This document shows, in pieces, positions 53,904 through 63,909 of a stretch of DNA of 64,000 bases; position 1 is the stretch's first letter, and every line of letters starts with the position of its first letter. Origin of the DNA: Levilactobacillus enshiensis (GTDB lineage Bacteria; Bacillota; Bacilli; Lactobacillales; Lactobacillaceae); the NCBI RefSeq assembly GCF_007115095.1, contig NZ_SULH01000009.1:1-64000 (forward strand). The letters are read 5' to 3'. The translations under genes were made by a program, and so were the position numbers. A model generated the notes under the pieces. That model searched no databases and had not been told where the DNA came from. It was given only the letters and a program-made list of their open reading frames with translations.

Positions 53904-55463
53904 TTATTTCGCATATTCAACTGACCGGACTTCCCGGATAACGGAAACTTTGACGTGACCTGGATAATCCAGATCCTCTTCAATTTGTTTCTTAATGTCT
54001 CGTGCCAAGACAACGGCATCCGTGTCGGAAATCTTCTCGGGCCGCACGATGACTCTCACTTCACGTCCAGCTTGAATGGCAAAACTATGGTCAACGCCAT
54101 CAAAGGCATTGGCAATCGTTTCCAACTTATCCAAACGGTGAATGTAACTTTCGAGAGAATCAGAACGCGCGCCTGGTCGGGTGGCTGAAATCATATCAGC
54201 GGTACCAACCAGTTCCGCAATCACGGATTGCGGCGCCGTTTGATCTGCCTGAGCAGCAATGGCATTTACAACAACGGAACTTTCCCGGTACTTCTTTGCC
54301 AGTTCGGTTCCCGTTGCGATGTAAGAATTGTCATCTTCATGCTCTGCAGCGCGGCCAATATCATGTAATAATCCTGCACGTTTTGCTAACGTAACATCCT
54401 CACCTAGTTCAGCTGCTAAGACCCCAGTGATCTTGGCAACCTCAATTGAATGGGCCAACGCGTTTTGCCCATGAGAAATTCGGAAATTCAAGCGACCCAC
54501 GAGCTTAACCAATTCGGGATGCATCGAATGAATCCCGAGATCAAAGGTTGCTTGCTCGCCAAGCTCCCGGACATGTTCGTCCAGTTCTTTTTTGGCCTTT
54601 GCCACCATTTCTTCAATCCGCGCCGGATGAATCCGACCGTCTTGAATCAATTTCTCTAAGGCAATCTTGGCGACTTCCCGTCGTAACGGGTCAAAGCCAC
54701 TCAAAACGACGGCTTCCGGCGTATCGTCGATAATCAGGTCAATCCCGGTCAACGTCTCCAACGTCCGAATATTCCGCCCTTCACGACCGATAATTCGGCC
54801 TTTCATGTCGTCGTTAGGCAACGTCACAACTGAAATCGTCGTTTCCGTCACCATATCGGCAGCACTTCTTTGAATCGCAGACACAATCAGGTCCTTGGCA
54901 TTTGCCTGAGCCGTCTTGCGCGCCGTCTCTTCGCTTTCTTTAATCATTTTGGCACGTTCACCCGCCAGAGCCTTCTTAGCCTCTGAAATAATCAGGTCCC
55001 GCGCATCTTCCTGGGATAAGGCAGCGACTTCTTCGACCGCTGCCTGGCGTTTTTCAATCAGTGAGTCTGCTTGCTGTTGCTTCTTAGCTAAATTCTGTTC
55101 TTCACCGCTAAGCTTTTTATCGCGTCGATTCAACGAATTTTCCCGCTTTTCCAGAGAGTTATCTTTCCGGTCTAACGTTTCTTCCCGTTGGATCAATCGG
55201 TCTTCTTGCTTCTGAACTTCGGCACGACGTTCTTTCAGCTCTTGTTCGACCTCTGCACGATATTTGTGGCTGTCCTCTTTGGCTTCAAGTAAAGCCTCTT
55301 TGGTAGCAGTCTCAGCTTGCTTTTTGGCTTCCGTCAAGACACCTTCAGCAGTGTACTTGGCAGCATCTAGCTTGCGTTCATGGACAGATTTACGAAAATA
55401 ATACCCGCCCACAACACCAACAACGATAGCGATGATTGCGAGGATTATAATTGGAACACTCAT
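53904..55463 (-). CDS. rny: ribonuclease Y
   Basis: A 519-residue membrane-anchored endoribonuclease that starts mRNA decay. A membrane helix lies at residues 4-22 and a long charged coiled coil at about 25-190. The KH domain has [15 protein letters not shown] (about 218-232) and the HD domain has [17 protein letters not shown] and [19 protein letters not shown] precedes the ATG. It sits between recA and ymdB, the conserved Bacilli order. Confidence 0.97.
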   Translation of the reverse strand: MSVPIIILAIIAIVVGVVGGYYFRKSVHERKLDAAKYTAEGVLTEAKKQAETATKEALLEAKEDSHKYRAEVEQELKERRAEVQKQEDRLIQREETLDRKDNSLEKRENSLNRRDKKLSGEEQNLAKKQQQADSLIEKRQAAVEEVAALSQEDARDLIISEAKKALAGERAKMIKESEETARKTAQANAKDLIVSAIQRSAADMVTETTISVVTLPNDDMKGRIIGREGRNIRTLETLTGIDLIIDDTPEAVVLSGFDPLRREVAKIALEKLIQDGRIHPARIEEMVAKAKKELDEHVRELGEQATFDLGIHSMHPELVKLVGRLNFRISHGQNALAHSIEVAKITGVLAAELGEDVTLAKRAGLLHDIGRAAEHEDDNSYIATGTELAKKYRESSVVVNAIAAQADQTAPQSVIAELVGTADMISATRPGARSDSLESYIHRLDKLETIANAFDGVDHSFAIQAGREVRVIVRPEKISDTDAVVLARDIKKQIEEDLDYPGHVKVSVIREVRSVEYAK

Positions 55464-55627
55464 GATTCCACCTCCGCATCATCAAAAATGACTAATTTAA
55501 AATCAGACTTTTTTTAGATGGTGATTATGATAACTGACACAAGTTTAATTTTAATGGTTGCCATGAACGCTGTCAACTAAACTCACTGGAATCTCGACCG
55601 GTTGTCACGAAAACATTTCAGGCGACT

Positions 55628-55679
55628 AAAAAAACGCTGTGGTTCCCCGACTCCCGGTCGGAAAACGAAACAACGTTTT
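55628..55679 (-). terminator. terminator of recA
   Basis: AAACGTTGT pairs with ACAGCGTTT and encloses an inner hairpin CCGACCGGGAGTCGG, followed by TTTTTTT on the reverse strand. Confidence 0.85.
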
Positions 55680-55690
55680 ACAGGAACAAC

Positions 55691-56821
55691 TTATTTATTT
55701 GTCGGCGTATCTGGGGTCAAATTCATCTGAGTGGGCGAGTCTTTAGGCTTGGCCTTAGACTTGGTATCCTTCTCAGCAGTCTTGTCCTTCCCCTTAGCGT
55801 CATCCTTGGCCTTCTTAGGAGCATCATCCTCATCGGCGACGCCATAAGCGGCCCGGACACGTTGGTTCACTTCAGCCATCATGTCAGCGTGATCAGCCAA
55901 GTACTGTTTGGCATTTTCACGACCTTGACCGATGCGGTCTTCCCCATAAGAGTACCATGAACCACTCTTATCAACGATTTCCTTCTCAACAGCCATATCG
56001 ATCAATTCACCGGTTTGAGAAATCCCGCGACCATACATAATGTCGACTTCGGCACGCTTAAATGGCGGCGCAACCTTGTTCTTAACGACCTTGATTCGCG
56101 TCCGGTTACCAATCACGTTGGTACCATCCTTGATTTGTTCTGCACGGCGGACTTCAAGCCGCACGGTTGCGTAGAACTTCAATGCTCGACCACCAGGGGT
56201 GGTTTCAGGGTTACCAAACATAACCCCAACTTTTTCACGAATTTGGTTAATGAACAGGGCAATCGTCTTAGTCTTGTTAATCGTCCCAGAAAGTTTCCGT
56301 AAGGCTTGTGACATCATCCGGGCTTGGAGACCCACATGCGCATCACCCATTTCGCCTTCGATTTCAGCACGAGGGACCAAAGCGGCAACGGAGTCAACGA
56401 CTACAATGTCAACGGCACCACTAGAAATCAAGGCGTCTGCAATTTGTAACCCTTGTTCACCAGTATCAGGTTGTGAGAGTAATAGGTCATCAATGTTAAC
56501 TCCCAAGGCCGTTGCGTACGCTGGGTCTAAGGCGTTTTCAGCATCGATGTAAGCTGCAGTTCCGCCACGCTTCTGCACTTCGGCAACGGCGTGTAAGGCC
56601 ACAGTCGTCTTCCCTGAAGATTCTGGACCGTAGATTTCTACGATTCGTCCTCGGGGATAACCGCCGACCCCTAACGCCACGTCAAGAGCTAACGAGCCAG
56701 ATGGTACGACGCTTACTTGCATTTTGGTATTGTCGCCCATCCGCATGATGGACCCCTTACCAAAGTCTTTTTCAATTTTCTTCAGCGCTTTATCCAACGC
56801 CGCTTGTCGTTCGTCAGCCAT
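55691..56821 (-). CDS. recA: recombinase RecA
   Basis: A 376-residue recombinase for homologous repair and SOS induction. Walker A is GPESSGKTT (65-73), Walker B is VVVDSVAAL, and the DNA loop region is [12 protein letters not shown]. The C-terminal tail is Lys/Asp-rich. I start at ATG 56821 behind AAAGGAGG; an in-frame start at 56845 precedes the ribosome binding site. A single CGAAC half-site lies upstream (about 56875), not a full LexA box. Confidence 0.98.
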   Translation of the reverse strand: MADERQAALDKALKKIEKDFGKGSIMRMGDNTKMQVSVVPSGSLALDVALGVGGYPRGRIVEIYGPESSGKTTVALHAVAEVQKRGGTAAYIDAENALDPAYATALGVNIDDLLLSQPDTGEQGLQIADALISSGAVDIVVVDSVAALVPRAEIEGEMGDAHVGLQARMMSQALRKLSGTINKTKTIALFINQIREKVGVMFGNPETTPGGRALKFYATVRLEVRRAEQIKDGTNVIGNRTRIKVVKNKVAPPFKRAEVDIMYGRGISQTGELIDMAVEKEIVDKSGSWYSYGEDRIGQGRENAKQYLADHADMMAEVNQRVRAAYGVADEDDAPKKAKDDAKGKDKTAEKDTKSKAKPKDSPTQMNLTPDTPTNK

Positions 56822-56911
56822 CCAAATCCTCCTTTGAAACATCAATATTCAAGTAACACTATACCGGCTTATGTTCGAAAATGCAAGCAAAAGAAGAACA
56901 AAAGTTCCCCT

Positions 56912-58162
56912 TTATTTTTCATCTCGTAAAATTCGCCGAATCCAGTCTAAGCCGGTCATGACTGTTCGCTCCCGAATCTTTGCCCGGGTCCCAGTCAGCC
57001 GAATCAGCTTAGCCTGAGGTGCTTGTCCACGTTGTGCTAAACCGACCCACACAGTTCCTGCCGGTTGGCCCTCCAAGGCGTCGGGACCAGCAACGCCAGT
57101 GAAGCTCAGTGCAAAATCGGTGTTCAATTTTTGCCGGGAACGTTCTGCCATTTCCTTAGCCGTGGCCGCACTCACGACCCCCTGTTCATCGATCGTTTTT
57201 TCAGGAACTCCCAGCAACGCGTGCTTCGCCTCATTGGCATAGGTCACAAAACCACCAGGGAAAATGGCTGAAACGCCGGGAACGTCCCCTAGCGTGCTCT
57301 GAAATTCACCAGCCGTTAAGCTTTCGGCCGCTGTAATGGTCAAGTGCCGTGCAATCAAGTCATTAACCACCACTTGGGCCAACGTGTTGTCATCACCGTA
57401 ACCATAGAGGTAATCCCCTACGCGATCCTTAATCGTCGCAATCATGTCATCCAGTAAGTGTTGCCCAGCAGCCTCATCCGCAGCGCTAGCCGTTAATCGT
57501 AGCGTGACTTCCGTTTCCTTCGCATACGGGGCAATCGTCGGATTAGTCTGATTGGCGATCAAATCATGCAATTCTGTCACCAACTGTGATTCACCAATGC
57601 CAAAGAATCGGAGTACCCGTGATACCAAATACTCCTGACGTTGATAGGCCTGTTTGAGCCGTGGTAAAGCTTCATTTAAAAACATGGGTTCCAATTCACT
57701 TGGTGGCCCGGGCAACAACATCATATCTGCGCCACTAGGAGATTGGTAGAAGGCACCTACAGCCATCCCCGTTGTATTCTTGAGGGATTGACTCCCAGCA
57801 GGATAAAGTGCCTGCAAGCGATTATTAGGCGTCAATTTTCGTCCGGTAACTGCAAAGTGATGTTGAATCTTGGCCATGGCCAGCTCATCTTCAACCAGCT
57901 TGACACCTAACAGTTGCGCAACAGTCTGTTTAGTCAGATCGTCTTTGGTCGGCCCTAATCCCCCACTGATGATGACCAGATCACTTCGCGACCGCGCCTG
58001 TTCCAGTACCGCCGTTAAACGATCGGCATTGTCGCCCACTAGCGAATGATAGTAAACTTCAATTCCTGCCTCCGCCAGCTCGCGCGCAATAAATGCTGAG
58101 TTCGTATCCACGACTTGTCCCAATAAAATTTCCGTTCCAACGGCTATAATCTCCGCTTGCAT
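56912..58162 (-). CDS. cinA: CinA family protein, competence/damage-inducible nicotinamide-nucleotide amidase
   Basis: A 416-residue protein. The N-terminal MoaB-like/COG1058 domain (ADP-ribose pyrophosphatase type) has EIIAVGTEILLGQVVDTN and ISGGLGPTKDDLT. The C-terminal amidase domain (about 255-416) has ESLTAGEFQSTLGDVPG and SFTGVAGPD. It works in pyridine nucleotide recycling and lies before recA, as in competent streptococci. GGAGGGG precedes the ATG. Confidence 0.95.
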   Translation of the reverse strand: MQAEIIAVGTEILLGQVVDTNSAFIARELAEAGIEVYYHSLVGDNADRLTAVLEQARSRSDLVIISGGLGPTKDDLTKQTVAQLLGVKLVEDELAMAKIQHHFAVTGRKLTPNNRLQALYPAGSQSLKNTTGMAVGAFYQSPSGADMMLLPGPPSELEPMFLNEALPRLKQAYQRQEYLVSRVLRFFGIGESQLVTELHDLIANQTNPTIAPYAKETEVTLRLTASAADEAAGQHLLDDMIATIKDRVGDYLYGYGDDNTLAQVVVNDLIARHLTITAAESLTAGEFQSTLGDVPGVSAIFPGGFVTYANEAKHALLGVPEKTIDEQGVVSAATAKEMAERSRQKLNTDFALSFTGVAGPDALEGQPAGTVWVGLAQRGQAPQAKLIRLTGTRAKIRERTVMTGLDWIRRILRDEK

Positions 58163-58372
58163 TGGTGACCCCTCCTACAGTTACATAGTTATCTCCGCAA
58201 AAAGACTGCGAATATTTTTTTATTTAACAAAACTTTTTGAAATCCGTGATCGACCGTAACACCATCGTCAGGAGGACGCCCGAAATACACGTCCCTCTAG
58301 CAGGTCGCAACTGTTCCTGATGGTTATCAGTTATCAATCAACACCAAACTGACATACAGCTCTCTAACGACA

Positions 58373-58402
58373 GATAACCTCCGTCAGTCAACGAAGGTTA
58401 TC
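58373..58402 (-). terminator. hairpin after pgsA, possible terminator
   Basis: GATAACCTTCG pairs with CGGAGGTTATC (one wobble) around TTGACTGA, nine bases after the pgsA stop. No T-run follows, so efficiency is uncertain. Confidence 0.55.
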
Positions 58403-58411
58403 ATAACATGT

Positions 58412-58999
58412 TTATTCTGCTGAAGACTCCGCAAAGACTTCACGATTCTGAACGAAGTAGTCGATGCCAGAGTAAATGGTGAAGAAGAGGCAAATGTAGA
58501 AGAAGATCAACGCCATCGGTACGTGAATCGTCCCAAAGCCGATGTTGTTCAATAACAGAAGGATAATCCCCACCATCTGAGTCGTCGTCTTGATCTTCCC
58601 TGGCCAAGCGGCTGCAAGCACCTTGCCACCAGTCTCGACCACAATCAGCCGTAATCCGGTCACAGCTAATTCTCGGCAAACGATAATGGCCACGCCCCAA
58701 GCCGGAACGGCGCCCATGTTGACTAACAGAATGAAGGCCGTCATCACGATCATCTTGTCTGCTAAGGGATCAGCGAATTTCCCAAAATTCGTGACTAAGT
58801 GTTGGCGCCGGGCAATCTGTCCGTCCAAGAAGTCCGTAATGGAGGCCGCCGCAAAGATCAAGGCGCCCCAGACCTGGGTCACGGGAATCGCCGTTCCCAA
58901 CCAAGTCACGGTTCCCCAATCCAAAGGCAGAACCAGTAATAACAGAAAGACGGGGATCAAAATAATTCGAATAATGGTTAACCGATTCGGCAAGTTCAC
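58412..58999 (-). CDS. pgsA: CDP-diacylglycerol--glycerol-3-phosphate 3-phosphatidyltransferase
   Basis: A 195-residue membrane enzyme that makes phosphatidylglycerol phosphate, precursor of the major anionic phospholipid. The CDP-alcohol phosphotransferase signature is present as DFLDGQIARRQHL followed by FGKFADPLADK (D-x2-DG-x2-AR-x8-G-x3-D-x3-D). About five membrane helices. GTG 58999 follows AAGGAGG at 59014-59008; an in-frame start at 59029 lies before that site. Confidence 0.94.
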   Translation of the reverse strand: MNLPNRLTIIRIILIPVFLLLLVLPLDWGTVTWLGTAIPVTQVWGALIFAAASITDFLDGQIARRQHLVTNFGKFADPLADKMIVMTAFILLVNMGAVPAWGVAIIVCRELAVTGLRLIVVETGGKVLAAAWPGKIKTTTQMVGIILLLLNNIGFGTIHVPMALIFFYICLFFTIYSGIDYFVQNREVFAESSAE

Positions 59000-59031
59000 A
59001 AAAATTTCCTCCTTAAATTCCCACTTCATAC

Positions 59032-59065
59032 AAAAAGCGCGCCGGTCGCCACGGACCGACCCGCT
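59032..59065 (-). terminator. hairpin in the rodZ-pgsA gap
   Basis: AGCGGGTCGGTC pairs with GACCGGCGCGCT around CGTGGC, followed by TTTTTG on the reverse strand. It begins six bases after the rodZ stop and ends 18 bases before the pgsA ribosome binding site, so it can uncouple or attenuate the two genes. Confidence 0.82.
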
Positions 59066-59071
59066 CTTTGA

Positions 59072-60010
59072 CTATTTGAATTCCAAAGTAACGCTTTGTA
59101 CTTGAGATGTGGTGGTACTAGTACTGCTAGAAGTCGTAGTGGTCGTGTCACTCGCACTAGAACTAGAAGCACTGCTCGTCGCCGTCGTTGACGTAAAGTC
59201 GAAGCTCTTGCCATCAACCTTTACCTTCGTTGCCGGTGCGTTCCCAAACTTAAAGGTCACACTCGTTGCAGAGCTTGGTAATGTCAACGCATGCGTGGTC
59301 GAGCTAGACAAGGTTCCTTGCCAGACCGTCGCACCATTGGCCGTTACGGAAAGCCAAGCACTACCAGTTGCCGATAAACTGATCTTCGGCTTGGAAGTTG
59401 CATTCTTCATTTCCCAAGTTGAGCCAGATGTCGTTGCACTCAATTGCTTGAAGCTAGCTGTCTTCTTCGATGAAGACTTCTTAGAAGAAGACTTCTTACT
59501 AGAGCTACTAGACTTCACGCTACTACTGCTACTGCCAGATACACTTACAGAACTGCTATCCACGTTGTTCTTAGTTGAAGAACCGCCATTACGAGAAGCA
59601 GCGACCCAGATCCCAATCAACACGACCAAAACGACGACGACAATGCCGACGATTGGAATCATCCGCCGTAACTTCACGTAACGTTCGTCAACTTGTCGTT
59701 GTTGTGACCGCGTCTCAGGATTATTTTCATTGACTTTATCCACGTACTCTTGTGTTTGTGTGCTTGGCAAAGCACTGTCAAATTGCTTCAACAGTTCTGC
59801 GCCATCCAAGTCAACCATGTCCGCATATTGTTTGATAAAGGCCCGGACATAAAAATCGCCAGGAAGTTCATCAAAGTTTTGGTCTTCGATTGCAATGAGA
59901 TAGCGTTTCTGAATCTTCGTTGCCTGTTGGAGATCGTCTAGGGTAAAGCCCTTGGCAATCCGCGCATCCTTTAGCGTCTTTCCCAATGTAATTTTACTGT
60001 TATCACTCAT
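59072..60010 (-). CDS. rodZ: RodZ-like helix-turn-helix membrane protein (YmfM family)
   Basis: A 312-residue protein. Residues about 8-75 form the RodZ helix-turn-helix (LGKTLKDARIAKGFTLDDLQ). A membrane helix lies at 118-138, and a Ser/Lys-rich outside linker at 143-186 (SSSSKKSSSKKSSSKK type). A C-terminal DUF4115 domain covers about 187-290. RodZ links MreB to the cell wall and controls rod shape. I start at ATG 60010 behind AGGTGGAG. The tail after about 285 is Ser/Thr-rich. It is conserved upstream of pgsA. Confidence 0.9.
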   Translation of the reverse strand: MSDNSKITLGKTLKDARIAKGFTLDDLQQATKIQKRYLIAIEDQNFDELPGDFYVRAFIKQYADMVDLDGAELLKQFDSALPSTQTQEYVDKVNENNPETRSQQRQVDERYVKLRRMIPIVGIVVVVLVVLIGIWVAASRNGGSSTKNNVDSSSVSVSGSSSSSVKSSSSSKKSSSKKSSSKKTASFKQLSATTSGSTWEMKNATSKPKISLSATGSAWLSVTANGATVWQGTLSSSTTHALTLPSSATSVTFKFGNAPATKVKVDGKSFDFTSTTATSSASSSSASDTTTTTSSSTSTTTSQVQSVTLEFK

Positions 60011-60126
60011 GATTAAATTCTCCACCTGTTCAAAATTTCTCTATCATGCAAAGTATAGCATAGGCGCCGTCGCATTTTTAGCAACTGCTCCCAGATTTCA
60101 GGATTTAACGGTTTCTTAACCTCCAC

Positions 60127-61416
60127 TTAGGGCAAAATCGTGTAGGTCGTACGCTGACTGTTGGTTAAGAAAGTTTGGGTAACATCTTTAAGGTCGGTAA
60201 ACTGCATCCCCTCAAGTGTTGCCAACTCGTCAAAAATCGTGGCTCCCGCAAATAGCGGCCCATCGTACTGATTGGCGATTGCTTCAACCGAGTTGATGGC
60301 CCCAATTATCCGACCAATAGCTTCGCGCTTGACCAACTCGAATTGACTCTCAGCCGCCTTTAATTGTGCTGGCGCATCGTCCAGAATTGCCGTTAACTCA
60401 CTAATAAAGGTCTCTGGGTCGTCCGTATCACCCGCGAGTTGGGCAAACTGAGCGCCTCGTTGTACCTGAAAATCGTAGCCGAAGCTATCATCGATCACAT
60501 TGGCGTCGTACAGTCGCAAATAATTGTCACTGGTATCGTTAAATAACAAGTCAAATAATAATGACAATGCCACGCTATAAGCTAATCCCGCCCGACCACG
60601 TGGCACTTGATTGAAGCCACGAATGCCAATGCTGACCTTAGGCCGGGTGACGGATAAGTGGCGCGTCACCGCAGGAACGATGTCTGCCGGTGTCGCCTGC
60701 GGACTCGGAATTCGTTTGATCGGTTCAGCGGGGCCAAAGTCTTTGCTATCCTGATTGGCCGTCACCCAATCCAACGTCTCTTCTGGATCAAGTTGACCCA
60801 CGACCACTAAGCTCATGTTGCTGGGCTGGTAGAACGTGTTGTACGCCGCGTAAAGATCATCGGCTGTAATCTTATCGATGGTGTCCACGGTCCCCGCAAT
60901 ATCAATGTGCAAGGGTTCTTTAGGATACAACTGCCCAATCATCCCAAAGTAACTTTGCCAGCCGGGATCATCGTCATACATCTGAATTTCCTGACCGATA
61001 ATCCCCTTTTCCTTGTTCACCGTTGCCGCCGTAAAGTAAGGCTGCTGCACAAAGTCTAAGAGAATATCCAGGTTTTCCTTTAAGTGACTGGTCGTTGAGA
61101 ATAAGTAACTCGTCTGGGTAAAACTAGTAAACGCATTGGCACTAGCACCATACTGACCAAACAAGTCAAAGGCGTCGTGATCCTTCTTCTCAAATAACTT
61201 ATGCTCCAAAAAGTGAGCAATTCCATCTGGAAAGCGGATAGGTTCCGTCTGACCACGGGGAACGAATTCATTATCGGTTGACCCATAGTCGGTCGTCATA
61301 ATCGCAAATGTTTTATGAAAACCAGCCTTAGGCATTAAAATGACCTTTAGTCCATTAGTCAGCGTGGTTTGGTAAATCGTCTCGCCCAACCGGTCATACA
61401 CTTGTTTATTCAGCAT
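60127..61416 (-). CDS. ymfH: M16 family metallopeptidase YmfH (EF-P modification-associated)
   Basis: A 429-residue pitrilysin-type peptidase. The zinc motif HFLEH (His68, Glu71, His72) is intact in DGIAHFLEHKLFE. In B. subtilis YmfH and YmfF have been linked to 5-aminopentanol modification of elongation factor P; that role is inferred here. The start is ATG 61416 with GGAGGTG upstream. It overlaps ymfF by 11 bases. Confidence 0.92.
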   Translation of the reverse strand: MLNKQVYDRLGETIYQTTLTNGLKVILMPKAGFHKTFAIMTTDYGSTDNEFVPRGQTEPIRFPDGIAHFLEHKLFEKKDHDAFDLFGQYGASANAFTSFTQTSYLFSTTSHLKENLDILLDFVQQPYFTAATVNKEKGIIGQEIQMYDDDPGWQSYFGMIGQLYPKEPLHIDIAGTVDTIDKITADDLYAAYNTFYQPSNMSLVVVGQLDPEETLDWVTANQDSKDFGPAEPIKRIPSPQATPADIVPAVTRHLSVTRPKVSIGIRGFNQVPRGRAGLAYSVALSLLFDLLFNDTSDNYLRLYDANVIDDSFGYDFQVQRGAQFAQLAGDTDDPETFISELTAILDDAPAQLKAAESQFELVKREAIGRIIGAINSVEAIANQYDGPLFAGATIFDELATLEGMQFTDLKDVTQTFLTNSQRTTYTILP

Positions 61417-62686
61417 GCTGGGCACCTCCATGTAAGCAGTAGGTCGCCTGTAGCGTCACTTTTTGCGCTACGCGTTGCACGTCAGCAACCGTAACAGCTG
61501 CCAGGCTTTCCTGCCATTCTTTTAAGGGTTCATTCAAGTGGGTTAATTGTGAATTTAAGAGTCCCGTCAACCGCCGCTGTGGGCTATCTAACCCAGCTAA
61601 CCGGGCATTCAACAATCCTGCCTTAACTTCCGCCAAGAGTTCAGCGCTTAGTTCGCCGCGTTGTAAGGCCCGCAGTTGATCACCAATGATGGCCACGACG
61701 CGGTCCTGATTTTCGGCTTGAATTCCGGCCTGAACGGACAAAGTCCCAGTGAATGGACTGTAACCGCTACTAGCATAATAAGCCAGACTCGCCTTTTCCC
61801 GGACATTCGTAAAGAGTAAGGACAGTGGTGACCCGCCAAAAGCCGCATTAAAGACCACGGCAGGCAAAAAGTCTGCGTCATCCCGGTAAACGGGCAGTTG
61901 ATAGCCTAAGTTAAGCTTAGCCTGCACAACGGGCGCCAAATCGTCTCCCTGTTGGACGTGGTCGCGCTTCTCCCACCGGTAGTATAACGATGGGTCCGCT
62001 ACCGTCCGCTCGGCCAATGGCCAGTCAGCCAGTGCCGTCTGCACGCGTTCCGGTGTGACGTCACCAATAACGGCAACGTGGACCGCATCATTAGCCAGCA
62101 TATCGTGGTACGTCTGTAAAACCGCCGTAGCTGACAACTCACCTAGCGTCGTAATATCTCCTAACGCACTCATTGCTTGGGCCGGTTGGCCGGTGAATAG
62201 CAGTTCCTGTAAGCGCCGGTTAGCGAGGTATTGTTTATCATCATCCAATGATTTAATCGCCGTCAATAAATTCTGTCGTTGCTGCGTAAACGTTGCCGGA
62301 TCAAAGTTACCTTGTGGGAGCAAGGGATCGAATAAGACTGCCCGCAAGAGCGCCATCCCCTGTTCAAACAACGGTGTTTTATCCATAAATTGGTCCAAAT
62401 ACTGTTCATCAACCACGGAGACCGTCAAGCGAATGACATGCTTAGTCCCTAATTTAATGACACTAATGCCAAAACTAGCCCCGTAGAGCCGCGACAATTG
62501 TCGTGCCAATGCCGTCTGGGTGGGATAAGCCGCCGTACTGGTCTCTAAAACCTGTGCCAGCAGTGCTCGCGCCGTAATCGCTGTTGCTTGCAGAGGCGCT
62601 ACAAAGTCCACCTTGATACCAATAGTCTTGAATTGTTTAGTGGGTAACAAGTCTAACGTTACCCCGTCTCGAATGCGAAAATGCAC
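61406..62686 (-). CDS. ymfF: M16 family peptidase-like protein YmfF (EF-P modification-associated)
   Basis: A 426-residue M16-fold protein without the HxxEH zinc motif: the matching region is ALLAQVLETSTAAYPT, so it is the inactive partner of YmfH. GTG 62686 is preceded by AAGGAGG. The pair is thought to work as a heterodimer. It is the first gene of ymfF-ymfH, upstream of rodZ, a gene order shared with Bacillus. Confidence 0.92.
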   Translation of the reverse strand: MHFRIRDGVTLDLLPTKQFKTIGIKVDFVAPLQATAITARALLAQVLETSTAAYPTQTALARQLSRLYGASFGISVIKLGTKHVIRLTVSVVDEQYLDQFMDKTPLFEQGMALLRAVLFDPLLPQGNFDPATFTQQRQNLLTAIKSLDDDKQYLANRRLQELLFTGQPAQAMSALGDITTLGELSATAVLQTYHDMLANDAVHVAVIGDVTPERVQTALADWPLAERTVADPSLYYRWEKRDHVQQGDDLAPVVQAKLNLGYQLPVYRDDADFLPAVVFNAAFGGSPLSLLFTNVREKASLAYYASSGYSPFTGTLSVQAGIQAENQDRVVAIIGDQLRALQRGELSAELLAEVKAGLLNARLAGLDSPQRRLTGLLNSQLTHLNEPLKEWQESLAAVTVADVQRVAQKVTLQATYCLHGGAQHAE

Positions 62687-63048
62687 GCGCTATTGCCTCC
62701 TTCAGCAAAAACCTAATCGGTGTTTAATTCTAAGGGAACCACGGCCTAAATACAAGCGGCGACCACTAAAAAAACACGGTTAGACTGGTCACAATGTCGC
62801 GGTTTGACGGTAATTATCGCTAGTCGCTTAGAATTTATTGACGGTGATCATCGTGATCGAAATTGCCGCTTACCAACTCTGATTCTACTGAGCCAGTATG
62901 GTTAGGTCCGTTGCCAATCCTAAATTTTGCCCTTGATCAGTTGGTATATTTAAGTGATAACGCTCATGCTTAGTCGTGTTAAACAGAAAACTACCCTTAC
63001 ACCGCCGAACTTTTTCGAGAGTGTGAGGGTAGCTCGTGCTGCCAATAT
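62687..63048. other. intergenic region between ymfF and the binding-protein gene
   Basis: About 360 bases with the terminator of the binding-protein gene (62987-63033) on the right and the ymfF promoter side on the left. A short direct repeat or gene was not seen. Confidence 0.6.
62987..63033 (-). terminator. terminator of the amino-acid binding-protein gene
   Basis: CTACCCTCACAC pairs with GTGTAAGGGTAG around a long loop, followed by TTTT on the reverse strand. Confidence 0.8.
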
Positions 63049-63897
63049 TTACTTAGAATCTAGTAGCGGCGTATCCACATTCTTACCGAACCATTTCTCA
63101 TTGATCTTTTCTAGCGTGCCATTCTCGGCTAACCGCTTGAGACCAGCATTGATTTTCCGGCGCATCGTGACATCACCCTTTCGAAGACCCACGGCAAACT
63201 TTTCCTTAGGGAAATTGCCAACCGTAACGCGGTAATCTTCCGGATGCGCCTGATGTTTGACATAATAGTTGGCGTAGGTGCTGTCAATCAGTAATCCCTT
63301 GATTCGCCCGACGTTGAGGTCGATAAAGGCGTTCGTGAAGGAATCGTACGTGATGGCCTCGTGATTCTTGATGTGGTCTTTCAACAGCTTCGGGTAAGCA
63401 TCGATATCCTGGGCACCAGATGAGCCAGTTTGCGCACCCAACACCTTCCCCTGCATGTCTGCAAACGACTTAATCTTGTTCTTCTTCAACGTGACCAGGA
63501 CCTGGTCATTGTTGAGGTAGGTGTCCGAAAATGCCACCTGTTTGGCCCGTTGTGGCGTAATCGAGAACCCATTCCAAATGAGGTCGATCGTGCCATTGTG
63601 AAGTTCCGTCACGTTCAACGACCAATCGATCGTTTGAAAGTCGACCTTGATACCGTAGAGTTTAAACACGGCCCGGGCGAGGTCAATATCGTAGCCGACC
63701 AGTTTGCCACTCTTTTGCCGAAAGCCCATTGGCACAAAGCTATCATCCAGACCGACGACGACCTTCTTTTTCTTTTCGATCTGCGACCACTTGTCCGTCT
63801 TGTTAGCCCGCTGCGTGACGGTCGTACACCCCGCTAACACGCCACTGAGGCCAATCATCACGGCAATTAGTGTCCAAATACGTCCTAATTTTTTCAT
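63049..63897 (-). CDS. amino acid ABC transporter substrate-binding lipoprotein
   Basis: A 282-residue type 3 binding protein. The signal peptide ends in the lipobox VLAGC (Cys24), so it is a lipid-anchored protein. Domain features: VVGLDDSFVPMGFRQKSGKLVGYDIDLA, IWNGFSITPQRAKQVAFSD and GAQTGSSGAQD. It imports a polar amino acid. The ATPase gene ends 12 bases upstream of its start region, so both are one transcript. It has its own terminator. Confidence 0.92.
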   Translation of the reverse strand: MKKLGRIWTLIAVMIGLSGVLAGCTTVTQRANKTDKWSQIEKKKKVVVGLDDSFVPMGFRQKSGKLVGYDIDLARAVFKLYGIKVDFQTIDWSLNVTELHNGTIDLIWNGFSITPQRAKQVAFSDTYLNNDQVLVTLKKNKIKSFADMQGKVLGAQTGSSGAQDIDAYPKLLKDHIKNHEAITYDSFTNAFIDLNVGRIKGLLIDSTYANYYVKHQAHPEDYRVTVGNFPKEKFAVGLRKGDVTMRRKINAGLKRLAENGTLEKINEKWFGKNVDTPLLDSK

Positions 63898-63909
63898 CCG
63901 TGTTGCCTC

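Noticed and set aside
56870-56885. LexA box upstream of recA
   Set aside because: Only one half-site (CGAAC) is present; the second arm (AAGCCGG) does not match.
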